DNA of 64,000 bases from Parvibaculum sp040216885 (GCA_040216885.1 JAVJOG010000002.1:25128-89127); one strand, 5' to 3'; shown: positions 16,975 to 25,611, numbered from the stretch's first letter. Notes: generated from the sequence alone by a model not told the origin. Translations and numbers: made by a program.

Positions 16975-17685
16975 CTACAGGCTCTGGAAGGCGGTGGCGA
17001 GGTTGGCGCCTTCGTGGAGGCGGCCTTCGTGGAGGAGGACGACGCGGTCCATGTGACTGGCGAGGTCGAGATTGTGGGTGGCGATGAGGGCCGCCACGCC
17101 CTGATTGCGGCAGATGTTCATCAGTTCGCCAAAGACCATTTTGGCGGTTTTCGGGTCGAGATTGCCGGTCGGTTCGTCGGCCAGCAGGATGCGCGGGCGG
17201 TTGGCCAGCGCGCGGGCGATGGCGACGCGCTGCTGCTCGCCGCCGGACAGTTCGGCCGGACGGTGGACGGCACGCTCGGCGAGGCCCATGCGGGTCAGCA
17301 ATTCGGTGGCGAAGGCCTCGGCGCGGCGGCGGGGCACGCCGGCGATCATCTGCGGCAGGACGACATTTTCGAGCGCCGAAAATTCGGGCAGCAGATTGTG
17401 GAACTGATAGACGAAGCCGATCTCGCCGCGGCGGATCGCGGTGCGGCGGCTGTCCGACAGCGCAACCGCCTCGCGGCCGGCGACCCAGACCTCGCCCTCG
17501 TCCGGCGCTTCGAGCAGACCGGCGATGTGGAGGAGCGAGGATTTGCCCGAACCCGAGGGGCCGACCAGCGCGACGATCTCGCCGGCGAAGACATCGAGAT
17601 CGGCGCCGGCGAAAATGCGCAAGGTCTCCTCGCCCTGTTTGTAGGTGCGGGTGATCGAACGGAGGCTCAGAACGGCGTCACTCAT
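16975..17685 (-). CDS. lolD: Lipoprotein-releasing system ATPase LolD
   Basis: LolD powers release of mature lipoproteins from the inner membrane. The 236-residue ABC ATPase starts MSDAVLSLRSITRTY and has Walker A GPSGSGKS, the Q-loop region VYQFHNLLPEFSALENV typical of LolD, signature LSGGEQQR and Walker B ILLADEPTGNLD. The ATG at 17685 overlaps the end of lolC by eight bases; the frame upstream of it lies inside lolC and is not used. Together the two genes make a minimal exporter. Confidence 0.95.
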   Translation of the reverse strand: MSDAVLSLRSITRTYKQGEETLRIFAGADLDVFAGEIVALVGPSGSGKSSLLHIAGLLEAPDEGEVWVAGREAVALSDSRRTAIRRGEIGFVYQFHNLLPEFSALENVVLPQMIAGVPRRRAEAFATELLTRMGLAERAVHRPAELSGGEQQRVAIARALANRPRILLADEPTGNLDPKTAKMVFGELMNICRNQGVAALIATHNLDLASHMDRVVLLHEGRLHEGANLATAFQSL

Positions 17686-18970
17686 AGCGCAGCGCCTCCA
17701 CCGGATCGAGCGAGGCGGCGCGCCAGGCGGGATAAAGCGTCGCGGCAAAGGAGAGGAAGAGCGCCATCAGCACGACCGCACCGACTTCACCCGGGTCGAT
17801 CTCGGCCGGCATGCGGCTCAGGAAATAAACTTCCGGCGAGAAAAGCTCGGTGCCGGAAAGTTTCGACAGCCACTGGCGCAATGTTTCGATGTTGAGGCAG
17901 AAGACCGTGCCGAGCGCGAAGCCCGCCAGCGTGCCGGCGACGCCGATGGACGCTCCCGAGATGAAGAAGGCGCGCATGACGGCGCCCTTGGTCGCGCCCA
18001 TGGTGCGCAGCACCGCGATGTCGCGGCCCTTGTCCTTCACCAGCATGATGAGGCCGGAGACGATGTTGAGCGCGGCGACGATCAGGATCAGCGTCAAGAT
18101 CAGAAACATCACATTGCGTTCGACCTGAAGCGCGGAGAAGAAACTCTGGTTGGTCTGCTGCCATGTCAGCACGTCGCAGCACTCGCCGGCGGCGGCGCGG
18201 ACGGCGGGGGCGACCGCGTTGACACGATCGGGATTGTCGATGCGGATTTCGAGCGCGCTGACGCCCTCGAAGGTGCGGAAATAATTGCGCGCCTCGTCGA
18301 GCGGCATGAAGAGGAAGCTCGCATCGTATTCCGACATGCCGAGTTCGAAGATCGCGACGATCGGATAGGCGCCGACACGGGGCGCGGTGCCGAAGGGGGT
18401 GATGGCGCCGCGCGGCGAGAGCAGCGTGATGGTGTCGCCGACGGTCAGCGCCAGCGATTGCGCGAGGCGCGAGCCGACGACGACGCCGCCTTCGTCGAAG
18501 CCGTCGAGCGAACCGAGAATGACACTGTCGGCAACGGTTCGCAGGCTTTTCAGGTCGCGTTCGCGCATGCCGCGGACAATGGCGCCGCCGGCGTTTTGCG
18601 CGCTCGAGACCATGACCTGGCCTTCGACCAGCGGCATGACGCCGGTGACGCCCGGCAGTTCGGCGATGTTGGCGGCCATCTCGTCGTAGTTCATCACGTG
18701 CATGCCGATGCCGCGCACGAACATGTGGCCGTTGAGACCGAGGATTTTCGAGAGCAGTTCGGTGCGGAAGCCGTTCATCACCGACATCACGATGATGAGG
18801 GTGGCGACGCCCAGCATGATGCCGGCAAAGGAGAAACCGGCAATGACCGAGATGAAGCCCTCGCGGCGGCGGGCGCGGAGATAGCGCATCGCCAGCAGCC
18901 ATTCGAAGGCGCCGAAGGGGCGGCTCTTGCCGGATGAGGGTTCGGGGCTGGCGTATAAGGTGTCGGTCAT
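17678..18970 (-). CDS. lolC: Lipoprotein-releasing system permease, LolC/LolE family
   Basis: The 430-residue protein has an N-terminal cytosolic segment, a first membrane helix (GIMLGVATLIIVMSVMNGF), a large periplasmic domain (about 75-285) and three C-terminal membrane helices with the MGATKGAVMRAFF coupling region. Only one such permease gene accompanies lolD, so the exporter is probably a homodimer of a LolF-like subunit, as is known for proteobacteria outside the gamma group; I cannot tell LolC from LolF by eye. The order proS-lolC-lolD-dnaE is conserved in Hyphomicrobiales. Confidence 0.93.
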   Translation of the reverse strand: MTDTLYASPEPSSGKSRPFGAFEWLLAMRYLRARRREGFISVIAGFSFAGIMLGVATLIIVMSVMNGFRTELLSKILGLNGHMFVRGIGMHVMNYDEMAANIAELPGVTGVMPLVEGQVMVSSAQNAGGAIVRGMRERDLKSLRTVADSVILGSLDGFDEGGVVVGSRLAQSLALTVGDTITLLSPRGAITPFGTAPRVGAYPIVAIFELGMSEYDASFLFMPLDEARNYFRTFEGVSALEIRIDNPDRVNAVAPAVRAAAGECCDVLTWQQTNQSFFSALQVERNVMFLILTLILIVAALNIVSGLIMLVKDKGRDIAVLRTMGATKGAVMRAFFISGASIGVAGTLAGFALGTVFCLNIETLRQWLSKLSGTELFSPEVYFLSRMPAEIDPGEVGAVVLMALFLSFAATLYPAWRAASLDPVEALRYE

Positions 18971-19017
18971 GCCTCGTCCTGTTCGCGTCCCTATCCTGCC
19001 TTCGCCGGGTTTTCCGG

Positions 19018-20337
19018 TCAGCCGGCGATCCGGACCAAAGCCGCTTCGGGCGAAAGCTCGACGCGCTCGCCGGTGGCGCGATATTTCAGCTCGACTACGC
19101 CGGATTTAAGGCCGCGCGGGCCGACGACCAGCTGCCAGGGCAGGCCGATCAGGTCCATGTTGGAGAACTTGGCCCCTGCCCGCTCGTCGGTGTCGTCGTA
19201 GAGCGTGTCGATGCCCATCGCCGCGAGCTTCGCGTAGAGGGTTTCGCAGGCGGCATCGGTTTCCGCGTCGCCGGATTTCAGGTTTATGAGCCCGACCTTG
19301 AAGGGGGCGACGGCTTCCGGCCAGACGATGCCCGCGTCGTCGTGGCTCGCCTCGATGATGGCGCCGACGAGGCGCGAGACGCCGATGCCGTAGGAGCCCA
19401 TCTGGAGCGGTGTTTCCTTGCCGTCCGGCCCTTGAACGACGCAGCCCATGGCCTCGGAATATTTTGTGCCGAAGAAGAAGATGTGGCCGACCTCGATGCC
19501 GCGGGCCGAAAGCTGCTTGTCCGCCGGAACCTCGGCGTCGAAGCGGGCGGCGTCGTGTTTTTCGTCGGTGGCGGCGTAAAGCGTCGTGCGGGCGTCGATG
19601 ACCGGCGTCAGGTCGCCCTCGTAATCCAGGTCGTCGCCGGGGACGGGCATGTCCACCAGATCGCGGTGGCAGAAGACGGCGCTCTCGCCGGTTTCGGCCA
19701 GGATGATGAATTCGTGGCTCATGTCGCCGCCGATGGGGCCGGTGTCGGCGGCCATCGGGATCGCCTTCAGGCCGAGGCGCTCGAAGGTGCGCAGATAGGC
19801 GACGAACATCTTGCGGTAGGCGCGGCGGGCGCCCTCGACATCGAGGTCGAAGGAGTAGCCGTCCTTCATCAGGAATTCGCGGCCGCGCATGACGCCGAGG
19901 CGCGGGCGGATCTCGTCGCGGAACTTCCACTGGATGTGGAAGAGATTGCGCGGCAGGTCGCGGTAGGATTTCACGGCGCCCTTGAAGATGTCGGTGATGA
20001 CTTCCTCGTTGGTGGGGCCGTAGAGGATGTCGCGCTCGTGGCGGTCCTTGATGCGCAGCATTTCGGGGCCGTAGGCGTCGTAGCGGCCGGACTGGCGCCA
20101 GAGGTCGGCCGATTGCAGCGTCGGCATCAAGAGTTCGATGGCGCCGGCGCGGGCCTGCTCGTCGCGGACGATGGCCTCGATGCGGCGCAGGACCGCGAGG
20201 CCCAAGGGCAGCCAGGCATAGATGCCGGCGGCGGTCTGGCGGACCATGCCGGCGCGCAGCATCAGCCGGTGCGAGGGGATCTGCGCCTCGGCCGGGTTTT
20301 CCTTCAGGGTGGGCAGAAAATACTTCGAAAGGCGCAT
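19018..20337 (-). CDS. proS: Prolyl-tRNA synthetase, short alphaproteobacterial type
   Basis: ProS charges tRNA-Pro. The 439-residue protein has class II motif 1 (AGMVRQTAAGIYAWLPLGL), motif 2 (FRDEIRPRLGVMRGREFLMK) and motif 3 (SYGIGVSRLVGAIIE), then a C-terminal anticodon-binding domain. It lacks the roughly 180-residue editing insertion found between motifs 2 and 3 in E. coli ProS; the short form is normal in alphaproteobacteria, where a separate YbaK-type protein usually edits. It lies 47 bases before lolC. Confidence 0.96.
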   Translation of the reverse strand: MRLSKYFLPTLKENPAEAQIPSHRLMLRAGMVRQTAAGIYAWLPLGLAVLRRIEAIVRDEQARAGAIELLMPTLQSADLWRQSGRYDAYGPEMLRIKDRHERDILYGPTNEEVITDIFKGAVKSYRDLPRNLFHIQWKFRDEIRPRLGVMRGREFLMKDGYSFDLDVEGARRAYRKMFVAYLRTFERLGLKAIPMAADTGPIGGDMSHEFIILAETGESAVFCHRDLVDMPVPGDDLDYEGDLTPVIDARTTLYAATDEKHDAARFDAEVPADKQLSARGIEVGHIFFFGTKYSEAMGCVVQGPDGKETPLQMGSYGIGVSRLVGAIIEASHDDAGIVWPEAVAPFKVGLINLKSGDAETDAACETLYAKLAAMGIDTLYDDTDERAGAKFSNMDLIGLPWQLVVGPRGLKSGVVELKYRATGERVELSPEAALVRIAG

Positions 20338-20402
20338 GATGACCTGACCGCGGGGCGCAAGCCTTGCGGGAGCCGCCGAGGCTTCGGATTGGGGGTCAAG
20401 TT

Positions 20403-22103
20403 TTAGGGGGTTGCGACCGGATTCGCAACGCCGGGCGCGGCGGCCTGCCGGCGGGCGACGAGGCCCTTGAGATACCCCTTCACATCGACCTCGGGACCGG
20501 CCTCGACGCCGCGACCGGTGCGCGGACCCCAGGGGCCGCGTTCAAGCTCCTCAATCGAATAACCCATGTCGACATCGTAGGTGCGGTCGATCTGGTTTCG
20601 CAGATAGCGCTGGGCCTCGTACCAGCGGGTTTTCAGCGCGCCATCGTTGCAGGTGGCGAGTTCGTCGCCGGAGGCGCCCCAGCGGCGCTCGATGCACTGG
20701 TAGGGATCGAAGGAGAGGTCGTAGAGGCGGTGGACGATGTCGTCGATGGTGAGCGAGACGGTGCGGCCGGCGGAGTTCCTGTAGTCGATGCGGCAGAGTT
20801 CGTTCTGTTCGTGGTAGGCGGTGAGGAGATCGCCCGCGAGGTCGTTGCCGTCATAGACGAGGCGCGGGGCGTCGACCATATCCATCTTGATGAAGTCGAC
20901 GATGTGATCGTACATCTCCTTGAAGGCGGTCTTCAGGCGGGCATCGCGCGAGGGCGTCGAGTAAAGCTCCCAAACGCCGTGTGTGCCGTAGATGTTGCTG
21001 GGCAGGCGTGCGGGCGGCGCGGTGTTCTGGATGCCGCGGCCAACGGAGATTTCGACCGCGTGCTTGCGGGCGCGCAGATCGAAACAGACCGACTGCATCA
21101 TGCCGCGCAGTTCGGCTACCGGGTGATATTCGAGTTCGCCGAGCGACATGCGGGCGCGCAGATAGGTGTAGAAGTCCATCGCCTCGCCGTTCCACACCCA
21201 TTGCGCGGTGCCCCAGGCGTAAGGATTGACCGGCGGATTTCCGGCGTATTGCTCAAGCGAGAAATCCTCGAGATCGGCGTTCATCACCGGCACGATGCGG
21301 CCGCCAACCAGGGCGCCGTTGGCCGCGCGCGTGGCGCCAACGACTTCGATGGGGCGGAACTTCTGGAAGATCGAACCGAGTTGCGGGCCGGTGCGCAGGA
21401 ATTCGCGGCCGAGAAAGGTGCGGCTCAACGAATGATCGGGGTGGGAAGAGAAGATCAGGATGCGGCCGCCGGATTCGACGCGCCAGACCAGCGAGGCGTG
21501 ACCATTGACGTCATAGGCGATGGTGCCGGGGCGGATCGCGGCGCGGTCGAGGCGCGGCGAATAGGTGTCGGTGAACATCACGGGATGGTCGATGGCCGCG
21601 TCGCGGCGGAACATCGCGGTCGAGACGAAATTGACGATGTTGTGGAGGATCGGCACGGCGGCGACACCGCGCGCGGTGCGCGGCACGGAATCGCGGGCGA
21701 CGATGTCGTTTCCTTCGAGCGAGTAACGAATATCCGTACCCGGACCGTCATGGGCACGCATCGCAGATTGCCAGGCGAACGGCAGGCCGTTTTTCCAGGC
21801 AAAATAGGCGCGCAGCACATAGGGCATGTCGGCGCAGTCGGCATAGAAGCGGGTGCGGGGGTCGGTGTGGCGGTAGGGATTGGCCGGGCTTTTCAGGCAC
21901 TCGTCGAGCGTCCAGCAATCGGCGGCGCCGAGGCCGGCGATGAAATCCTCCCAAGCCTTTTCGTGGGCGTCGCTCCAGCGTTCCTCGGTGATGCGCCAGA
22001 GGCCGTCGCTCGCCGAGGCGGCGGGCGCGGCGGCAAGCGAGACGAGCGTCGCGAGCGCAACGCATAAAGACAGAATGACGGCCCTGCGGCCCTGAACCAG
22101 CAT
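20403..22103 (-). CDS. Exported protein with candidate Cys/His active site, function unknown
   Basis: A 566-residue protein with a signal peptide (about 1-31, ending AAASASD or nearby), so periplasmic or outer surface. No family recognised. Cys90 sits in DCADMPYVLRAYFAWKNGLP and His202 in YDVNGHASLVWRV; a Cys at the start of a helix followed by a His in a beta-strand is the layout of papain-fold peptidases such as NlpC/P60, CHAP and transglutaminase-like enzymes. The C-terminal 300 residues are tryptophan- and tyrosine-rich with several acidic patches. It stands 65 bases before proS on the same strand. Codon use matches its neighbours. A cell-wall or protein-linking role is inference. Confidence 0.8.
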   Translation of the reverse strand: MLVQGRRAVILSLCVALATLVSLAAAPAASASDGLWRITEERWSDAHEKAWEDFIAGLGAADCWTLDECLKSPANPYRHTDPRTRFYADCADMPYVLRAYFAWKNGLPFAWQSAMRAHDGPGTDIRYSLEGNDIVARDSVPRTARGVAAVPILHNIVNFVSTAMFRRDAAIDHPVMFTDTYSPRLDRAAIRPGTIAYDVNGHASLVWRVESGGRILIFSSHPDHSLSRTFLGREFLRTGPQLGSIFQKFRPIEVVGATRAANGALVGGRIVPVMNADLEDFSLEQYAGNPPVNPYAWGTAQWVWNGEAMDFYTYLRARMSLGELEYHPVAELRGMMQSVCFDLRARKHAVEISVGRGIQNTAPPARLPSNIYGTHGVWELYSTPSRDARLKTAFKEMYDHIVDFIKMDMVDAPRLVYDGNDLAGDLLTAYHEQNELCRIDYRNSAGRTVSLTIDDIVHRLYDLSFDPYQCIERRWGASGDELATCNDGALKTRWYEAQRYLRNQIDRTYDVDMGYSIEELERGPWGPRTGRGVEAGPEVDVKGYLKGLVARRQAAAPGVANPVATP

Positions 22104-22181
22104 ATCGACGCCCCACCCTTTGCCGTTTTCAGCCTGTGGGGGCGGACTTGCCGTGTCAACAAAAGCCGGACGGCGCGGCGA

Positions 22182-22604
22182 TCATTTCACCGGCTTGTGA
22201 TGCAATCTTGCACAGGCTTCGGCCAAAGCATGGTTAGCGCCGGACACATCGTGGCCGTCGATGGTGGTGCGGCCGGTCGTCATGTCGATGCTGACGCGCG
22301 CGACGGTCATTTTGGTTGCCGAGTTGAAGGCCGGATTGCGGCCGATCAGCGGGTCGAGCGTCATATCGAATTCGTAAACGGGACGCAGGCCATAGGCATA
22401 GCCGCCGCCGAGATCGGCCGGCGCGACGCGGCTGCCGTCGGCGGCGACGCCCGGCACATAATCGGCGCCGCCGGGGAAGTGGACGGCGATGGCGTCGCAG
22501 TCGGATTGTTCGATATAGGCGATGTCGGTGCCCGCCAGTCCCACGGCCGAGGCCGGGAGGGCCAGCAGAAAGACCGCGCCCGCAATGATGCCCTGCTTTG
22601 TCAT
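22182..22604 (-). CDS. Small exported hypothetical protein (140 aa)
   Basis: The product has a signal peptide (TKQGIIAGAVFLLALPASAV) and a mature part of about 120 residues with two cysteines, one near the N-terminus (QSDCDAIAV) and one near the C-terminus (LAEACARLH), which could form a disulphide. No domain recognised. The ATG at 22604 opens the frame; no obvious ribosome site was identified. It ends 78 bases before the 566-residue exported protein, so the two may be cotranscribed. Codon use is normal for this genome. Confidence 0.75.
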   Translation of the reverse strand: MTKQGIIAGAVFLLALPASAVGLAGTDIAYIEQSDCDAIAVHFPGGADYVPGVAADGSRVAPADLGGGYAYGLRPVYEFDMTLDPLIGRNPAFNSATKMTVARVSIDMTTGRTTIDGHDVSGANHALAEACARLHHKPVK

Positions 22605-22752
22605 GCCTCCATCCTGCCCGGCTTCGCCTTAAAGGAGTGTTGCGGGGAATTGCCGCCGACACAAACGGCATGCGGGGGCTTTGCCTTCGACCGGAAATTG
22701 CCCGAGCGGATGAGTCAGGTTTGCGAAAGTTGCTTCCGGCGCAAATAGGCGC

Positions 22753-22781
22753 GTGACATGTCGCCGCAGGCTGGCTATAGT
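22753..22781 (+). promoter_or_regulatory. Promoter of the orphan RNA
   Basis: GTGACA (22753-22758), 17-base spacer, TATAGT (22776-22781) on the plus strand. One mismatch in each hexamer and ideal spacing make this one of the best housekeeping promoters in the window. Transcription would start near 22788. Confidence 0.65.
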
Positions 22782-22787
22782 CCCCGG

Positions 22788-22931
22788 TACAAGAAGGGGA
22801 ATAAGCGTTCAAGCGCGGCCCAGGTTTAGGGAGGATACGCAGACTTCATCCGCCGGAAACGGGCGGTGGAGGCGCGACAAGAGGGAAAGACTATCGAAGC
22901 AAGGCCGCGAAAGTGGACCTTGCTTTTTTTT
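22788..22931 (+). ncRNA. Candidate orphan small RNA (about 145 nt)
   Basis: This 463-base gap (22605-23067) holds a promoter and, 140 bases on, a strong intrinsic terminator: AGCAAGG (22898-22904) pairs with CCTTGCT (22918-22924) and runs into eight Ts. Between them are a CCCC/GGGG hairpin at the 5' end and a CCGCC/GGCGG hairpin near 22850-22867. No ATG frame of note lies in it and the genes on both sides run the other way. A 59-codon GTG frame (22866-23045) with a hydrophobic middle crosses the terminator, but its codon use is unlike the genome. No RNA family recognised; it does not look like 6S, SRP or RNase P RNA. Confidence 0.6.
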
Positions 22932-22936
22932 GCCTT

Positions 22937-22980
22937 GTTCGCTGCGCGACTTGCCTGGTTTTTCGTTCGCTGCGCGAACG
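22937..22980. repeat. Two copies of a GC palindrome
   Basis: GTTCGCTGCGCGA occurs at 22937-22949 and again at 22965-22977; the second copy is a perfect inverted repeat of seven pairs, CGTTCGC (22964-22970) with GCGAACG (22974-22980). It lies between the orphan RNA terminator and the DUF1467 gene. No T-run on either strand. Confidence 0.5.
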
Positions 22981-23067
22981 GGAACCGGAAAGATATCCCC
23001 AATTGGCAGCGGGGCGCTCGATCCCCATTTAAAGCCATATCCTGAAATGGGCGAAGAAAAGCCAGCC

Positions 23068-23343
23068 TCAGTATTCGCCGCTGAGGTCGGGCATGAAGGG
23101 GATGCTGTCGAACGAGACCGGCTGGTAGACGATTGCCCAAGCAACGCCGAGCCAGATCAGCCCCGAGATCAGCGTCGTGACCACGACTTTCCGAAGCAGT
23201 TGCGGGGCGACGGGCGCGCCCGGATCGGTGCCGGGTGCGACGTCGCCGTTTCCGGCCGGGGCGCGGACGCCCCAAGGCAGGACGGCGAAAAACGTCAGCC
23301 ACCAGAGGACCAGATAGATCGCCAGACCGGCCGTCCAGGTCAT
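23068..23343 (-). CDS. DUF1467 family membrane protein
   Basis: A 91-residue protein with two membrane helices: GLAIYLVLWWLTFFAVLPWG at the N-terminus and the hydrophobic stretch TTLISGLIWLGVAWAIVY in the C-terminal half, joined by a glycine- and proline-rich loop. The LPWGVRAP segment and length fit the DUF1467 family, found almost only in alphaproteobacteria and usually beside the methylmalonyl-CoA epimerase and proS genes, as here. Function unknown; an inner membrane role is all that can be said. Confidence 0.85.
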   Translation of the reverse strand: MTWTAGLAIYLVLWWLTFFAVLPWGVRAPAGNGDVAPGTDPGAPVAPQLLRKVVVTTLISGLIWLGVAWAIVYQPVSFDSIPFMPDLSGEY

Positions 23344-23372
23344 TCGTCCCCCCTACCCGCCTTTTCGGCCGC

Positions 23373-23777
23373 TCAAGCCTGTTCCAGCTCGACCAGCGTT
23401 CCGTTGATATCCTTCGGATGCAGGAAGACAACCGGCTTGCCATGGGCGCCGATGCGCGGCTTGCCGGTGCCGGTGATGGTGACGCCTTCGGCGTTCATCT
23501 TGTCGCAAGCCGCGTCGATGTCGTCGACCTCGATGCAGATGTGATGGATGCCACCCTTCGGGTTCTTCGCCAGAAAACCGGAGATCGGCGAATTTTCGCC
23601 CAGCGGCTCCAGCAGCTCGATCTTGGTGTTGCCGAGATCGACGAAAACGGTGGTAACGCCATGGTCGGGCTGCGGTACCGCATCCGACACTTTTGCGTTG
23701 AACTTCTTGCGGTAAAGCTCGCCCGCCGCCCTGACGTCGGGGACGGCGATGGCGACGTGATTGAGGGGACCAAGCAT
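23373..23777 (-). CDS. mce: Methylmalonyl-CoA epimerase
   Basis: The enzyme interconverts (R)- and (S)-methylmalonyl-CoA in propionyl-CoA use. The 134-residue glyoxalase-fold protein starts MLGPLNHVAIAVPDV (metal ligand His in LNHVAIAV), with HHICIEVDDID and the C-terminal metal ligand Glu in GTLVELEQA. The start at 23777 has AAGGA seven bases upstream; an upstream ATG at 23813 would add 12 unlikely residues. It lies between RNase J and DUF1467 genes in the conserved nuo-birA-rnj-mce order. Confidence 0.93.
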   Translation of the reverse strand: MLGPLNHVAIAVPDVRAAGELYRKKFNAKVSDAVPQPDHGVTTVFVDLGNTKIELLEPLGENSPISGFLAKNPKGGIHHICIEVDDIDAACDKMNAEGVTITGTGKPRIGAHGKPVVFLHPKDINGTLVELEQA

Positions 23778-23850
23778 CGGGATTTCCTTAACCGTTGAAT
23801 TCGAATGATCCATGTTTAGGCCGGTTTTCGGACGTGGGCAAGCAAGCAGC

Positions 23851-23904
23851 CCCCCGCCCCAAACCGCTTACAACGGTTTCACCCTCCCCAAAGGGAGGGT
23901 GAAA
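23851..23904. repeat. Double-hairpin intergenic repeat, copy B
   Basis: Same plan as 15975-16029: a CCCCCGCCCC lead, a six-pair hairpin AAACCG/CGGTTT (23861-23866 and 23874-23879), then a hairpin ACCCTCCC/GGGAGGGT (23881-23888 and 23893-23900). The second stem can extend to 12 perfect pairs (23877-23888 with 23893-23904) by taking TTTC from the first, so the two are mutually exclusive in their long forms. It lies just after the RNase J stop on the minus strand and could act on its transcript. Confidence 0.6.
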
Positions 23905-23922
23905 AGAGCGGATGCGTCCGAC

Positions 23923-25611
23923 CTAGATGCGCGTGACGACCACCGCCACCTGGGGCTTCTTGCCCCATTCGCGGCGCAGCGCGCCGCGCACGGCGCGGCG
24001 GAGAAATTCGGCCACTGTGTCGTCGTCGCCGCGGCGCTTGGCGGGCAGGCGGTCGAATGCTGTGTCGATGGCGTCGAGCGCGATGTCCTCGAAGTCCGTG
24101 CCGTTGCCATCGTCCTCCGGCAGGCCCATCAGGCGGACCTGCGGGTCGCCGCGAAGCTGGCCTTTGCCGTCGAGCACGACGCTGACGAAAGCCGAGCCGG
24201 CAAAGGCCAGACGGCGGCGCTCCTGCACGGCGCCTTCATCCGACGCGGTGAGGACATCGCCATCGAGATAGATGCGGCCGGACGGGGCTTCGTCGATGAT
24301 TTCGGCCGGGCCCGGCGCGAGGCGGACCATCAGGCCGTTGCGGATGACGACCTGTTGCGGCACCTGAAGTTCGCGGGCCAGCGCCGCGTGTTCGGCGAGG
24401 TGGCGAGCCTCGCCGTGAACCGGCACGGAAATTTCGGGCCTGATCCATTGATACATACGGGCCAGTTCGTCGCGACAGGGATGGCCCGAGACGTGGACGA
24501 AGTGATCCTTCTCGGTGATGACGCGGATGCCGCGCAGCGCCAGCGTGTTTTGCAGATCGAAGATCGAGACCTCGTTGCCGGGGATGACGCGGGAGGAAAA
24601 GACCACGCAGTCGCCCTTCTCCAGCACGATGTTGGGGTGGCCGTCCTCGGCGATGCGGGCGAGCGCGGCGCGCGGTTCGCCCTGGCTGCCGGTGCAGATG
24701 AAGAGCACTTTTTCGCGCGGCAGGTAGCCTGCGTCGTGTTCGGTGAGGAAGGGCGGCAGGTCTTTCAGGTAACCGGCGTCGCGCGCCGCGGCGACGACGC
24801 GGTACATCGCGCGGCCGACCAGAACGGCGTGGCGGTCGCAGGCGGCGGCGGCGCGGGCGATGCTTTCGAGGCGGGCGACGTTGGAGGCGAAGGTGGTGAC
24901 GGCCACCCTGCCCTCCATGGGGCGGATCAGTTCGATCAGGCTTGCGGCGACATCGGCCTCCGACCCGGAGGTGCCGGGCGAAAAGACGTTGGTGGAATCG
25001 CAGACGATGGCGCGCACGCCCTCGTCGCCGATTTCGGTGAGGCGGGCGATGTCGATGTCGTCGCCGAGCACGGGGTCCGGATCGATCTTCCAGTCGCCGG
25101 TGTGCATGACGAGACCGAGCGGGGTGCGGATGGCGAGCGCGTTCGGTTCGAGGATCGAGTGGGTCAGCGTGACCAGTTCGATGTCGAAGGGGCCGAGGTC
25201 GAAGCGGTGACCGAGAGGGATGATGTGCAGGGGCACTTCGCCCTCGAGGCCGGCTTCGATCAATTTGCCGCGCACCATGGTCGCGGTGAAGGGCGTCGCA
25301 TAGACCGGGCAGCGCAGGCGCGGCCAGAGATGCGCGACGGCGCCGATGTGATCTTCATGCGCATGCGTCAGCACGATGCCGAGCAATTCTTCGCGGCGGT
25401 CCTCGATGAAGGCGGGGTCCGGCATGATCAGATCGACGCCGGGCGTGCGCTCGTCGCCGAAGGTGACGCCCAGATCGACGATGATCCATTGGCGGCCGTC
25501 TTCCGGTCCGTAGCCGTAGAGATTGAGGTTCATGCCGATTTCGCCCGAGCCGCCAAGCGGCAGGAACAGGAGTTCGTCGTCGGCTTTCGGAGATGCAGGA
25601 GATTTGGTCAT
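23923..25611 (-). CDS. rnj: Ribonuclease J
   Basis: RNase J is a metallo-beta-lactamase-fold RNase with 5'-to-3' exo- and endo-activity; alphaproteobacteria use it for rRNA and mRNA maturation beside RNase E. The 562-residue protein has the zinc motif HAHEDH at residues 83-88, a beta-CASP domain in the middle (region with ICTGSQGEPRAALAR) and the HVSGHPCRDEL segment that closes the active site, then a short C-terminal domain. It follows birA by nine bases in the same operon direction. Confidence 0.95.
   Translation of the reverse strand: MTKSPASPKADDELLFLPLGGSGEIGMNLNLYGYGPEDGRQWIIVDLGVTFGDERTPGVDLIMPDPAFIEDRREELLGIVLTHAHEDHIGAVAHLWPRLRCPVYATPFTATMVRGKLIEAGLEGEVPLHIIPLGHRFDLGPFDIELVTLTHSILEPNALAIRTPLGLVMHTGDWKIDPDPVLGDDIDIARLTEIGDEGVRAIVCDSTNVFSPGTSGSEADVAASLIELIRPMEGRVAVTTFASNVARLESIARAAAACDRHAVLVGRAMYRVVAAARDAGYLKDLPPFLTEHDAGYLPREKVLFICTGSQGEPRAALARIAEDGHPNIVLEKGDCVVFSSRVIPGNEVSIFDLQNTLALRGIRVITEKDHFVHVSGHPCRDELARMYQWIRPEISVPVHGEARHLAEHAALARELQVPQQVVIRNGLMVRLAPGPAEIIDEAPSGRIYLDGDVLTASDEGAVQERRRLAFAGSAFVSVVLDGKGQLRGDPQVRLMGLPEDDGNGTDFEDIALDAIDTAFDRLPAKRRGDDDTVAEFLRRAVRGALRREWGKKPQVAVVVTRI

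Noticed and set aside
22866..23045. A 59-codon GTG frame with a hydrophobic middle crossing the RNA terminator
   Set aside because: The hydrophobic part comes largely from the T-run (Leu-Phe-Phe codons) of a perfect terminator, and rare codons are frequent. Kept as an alternative in the RNA entry.
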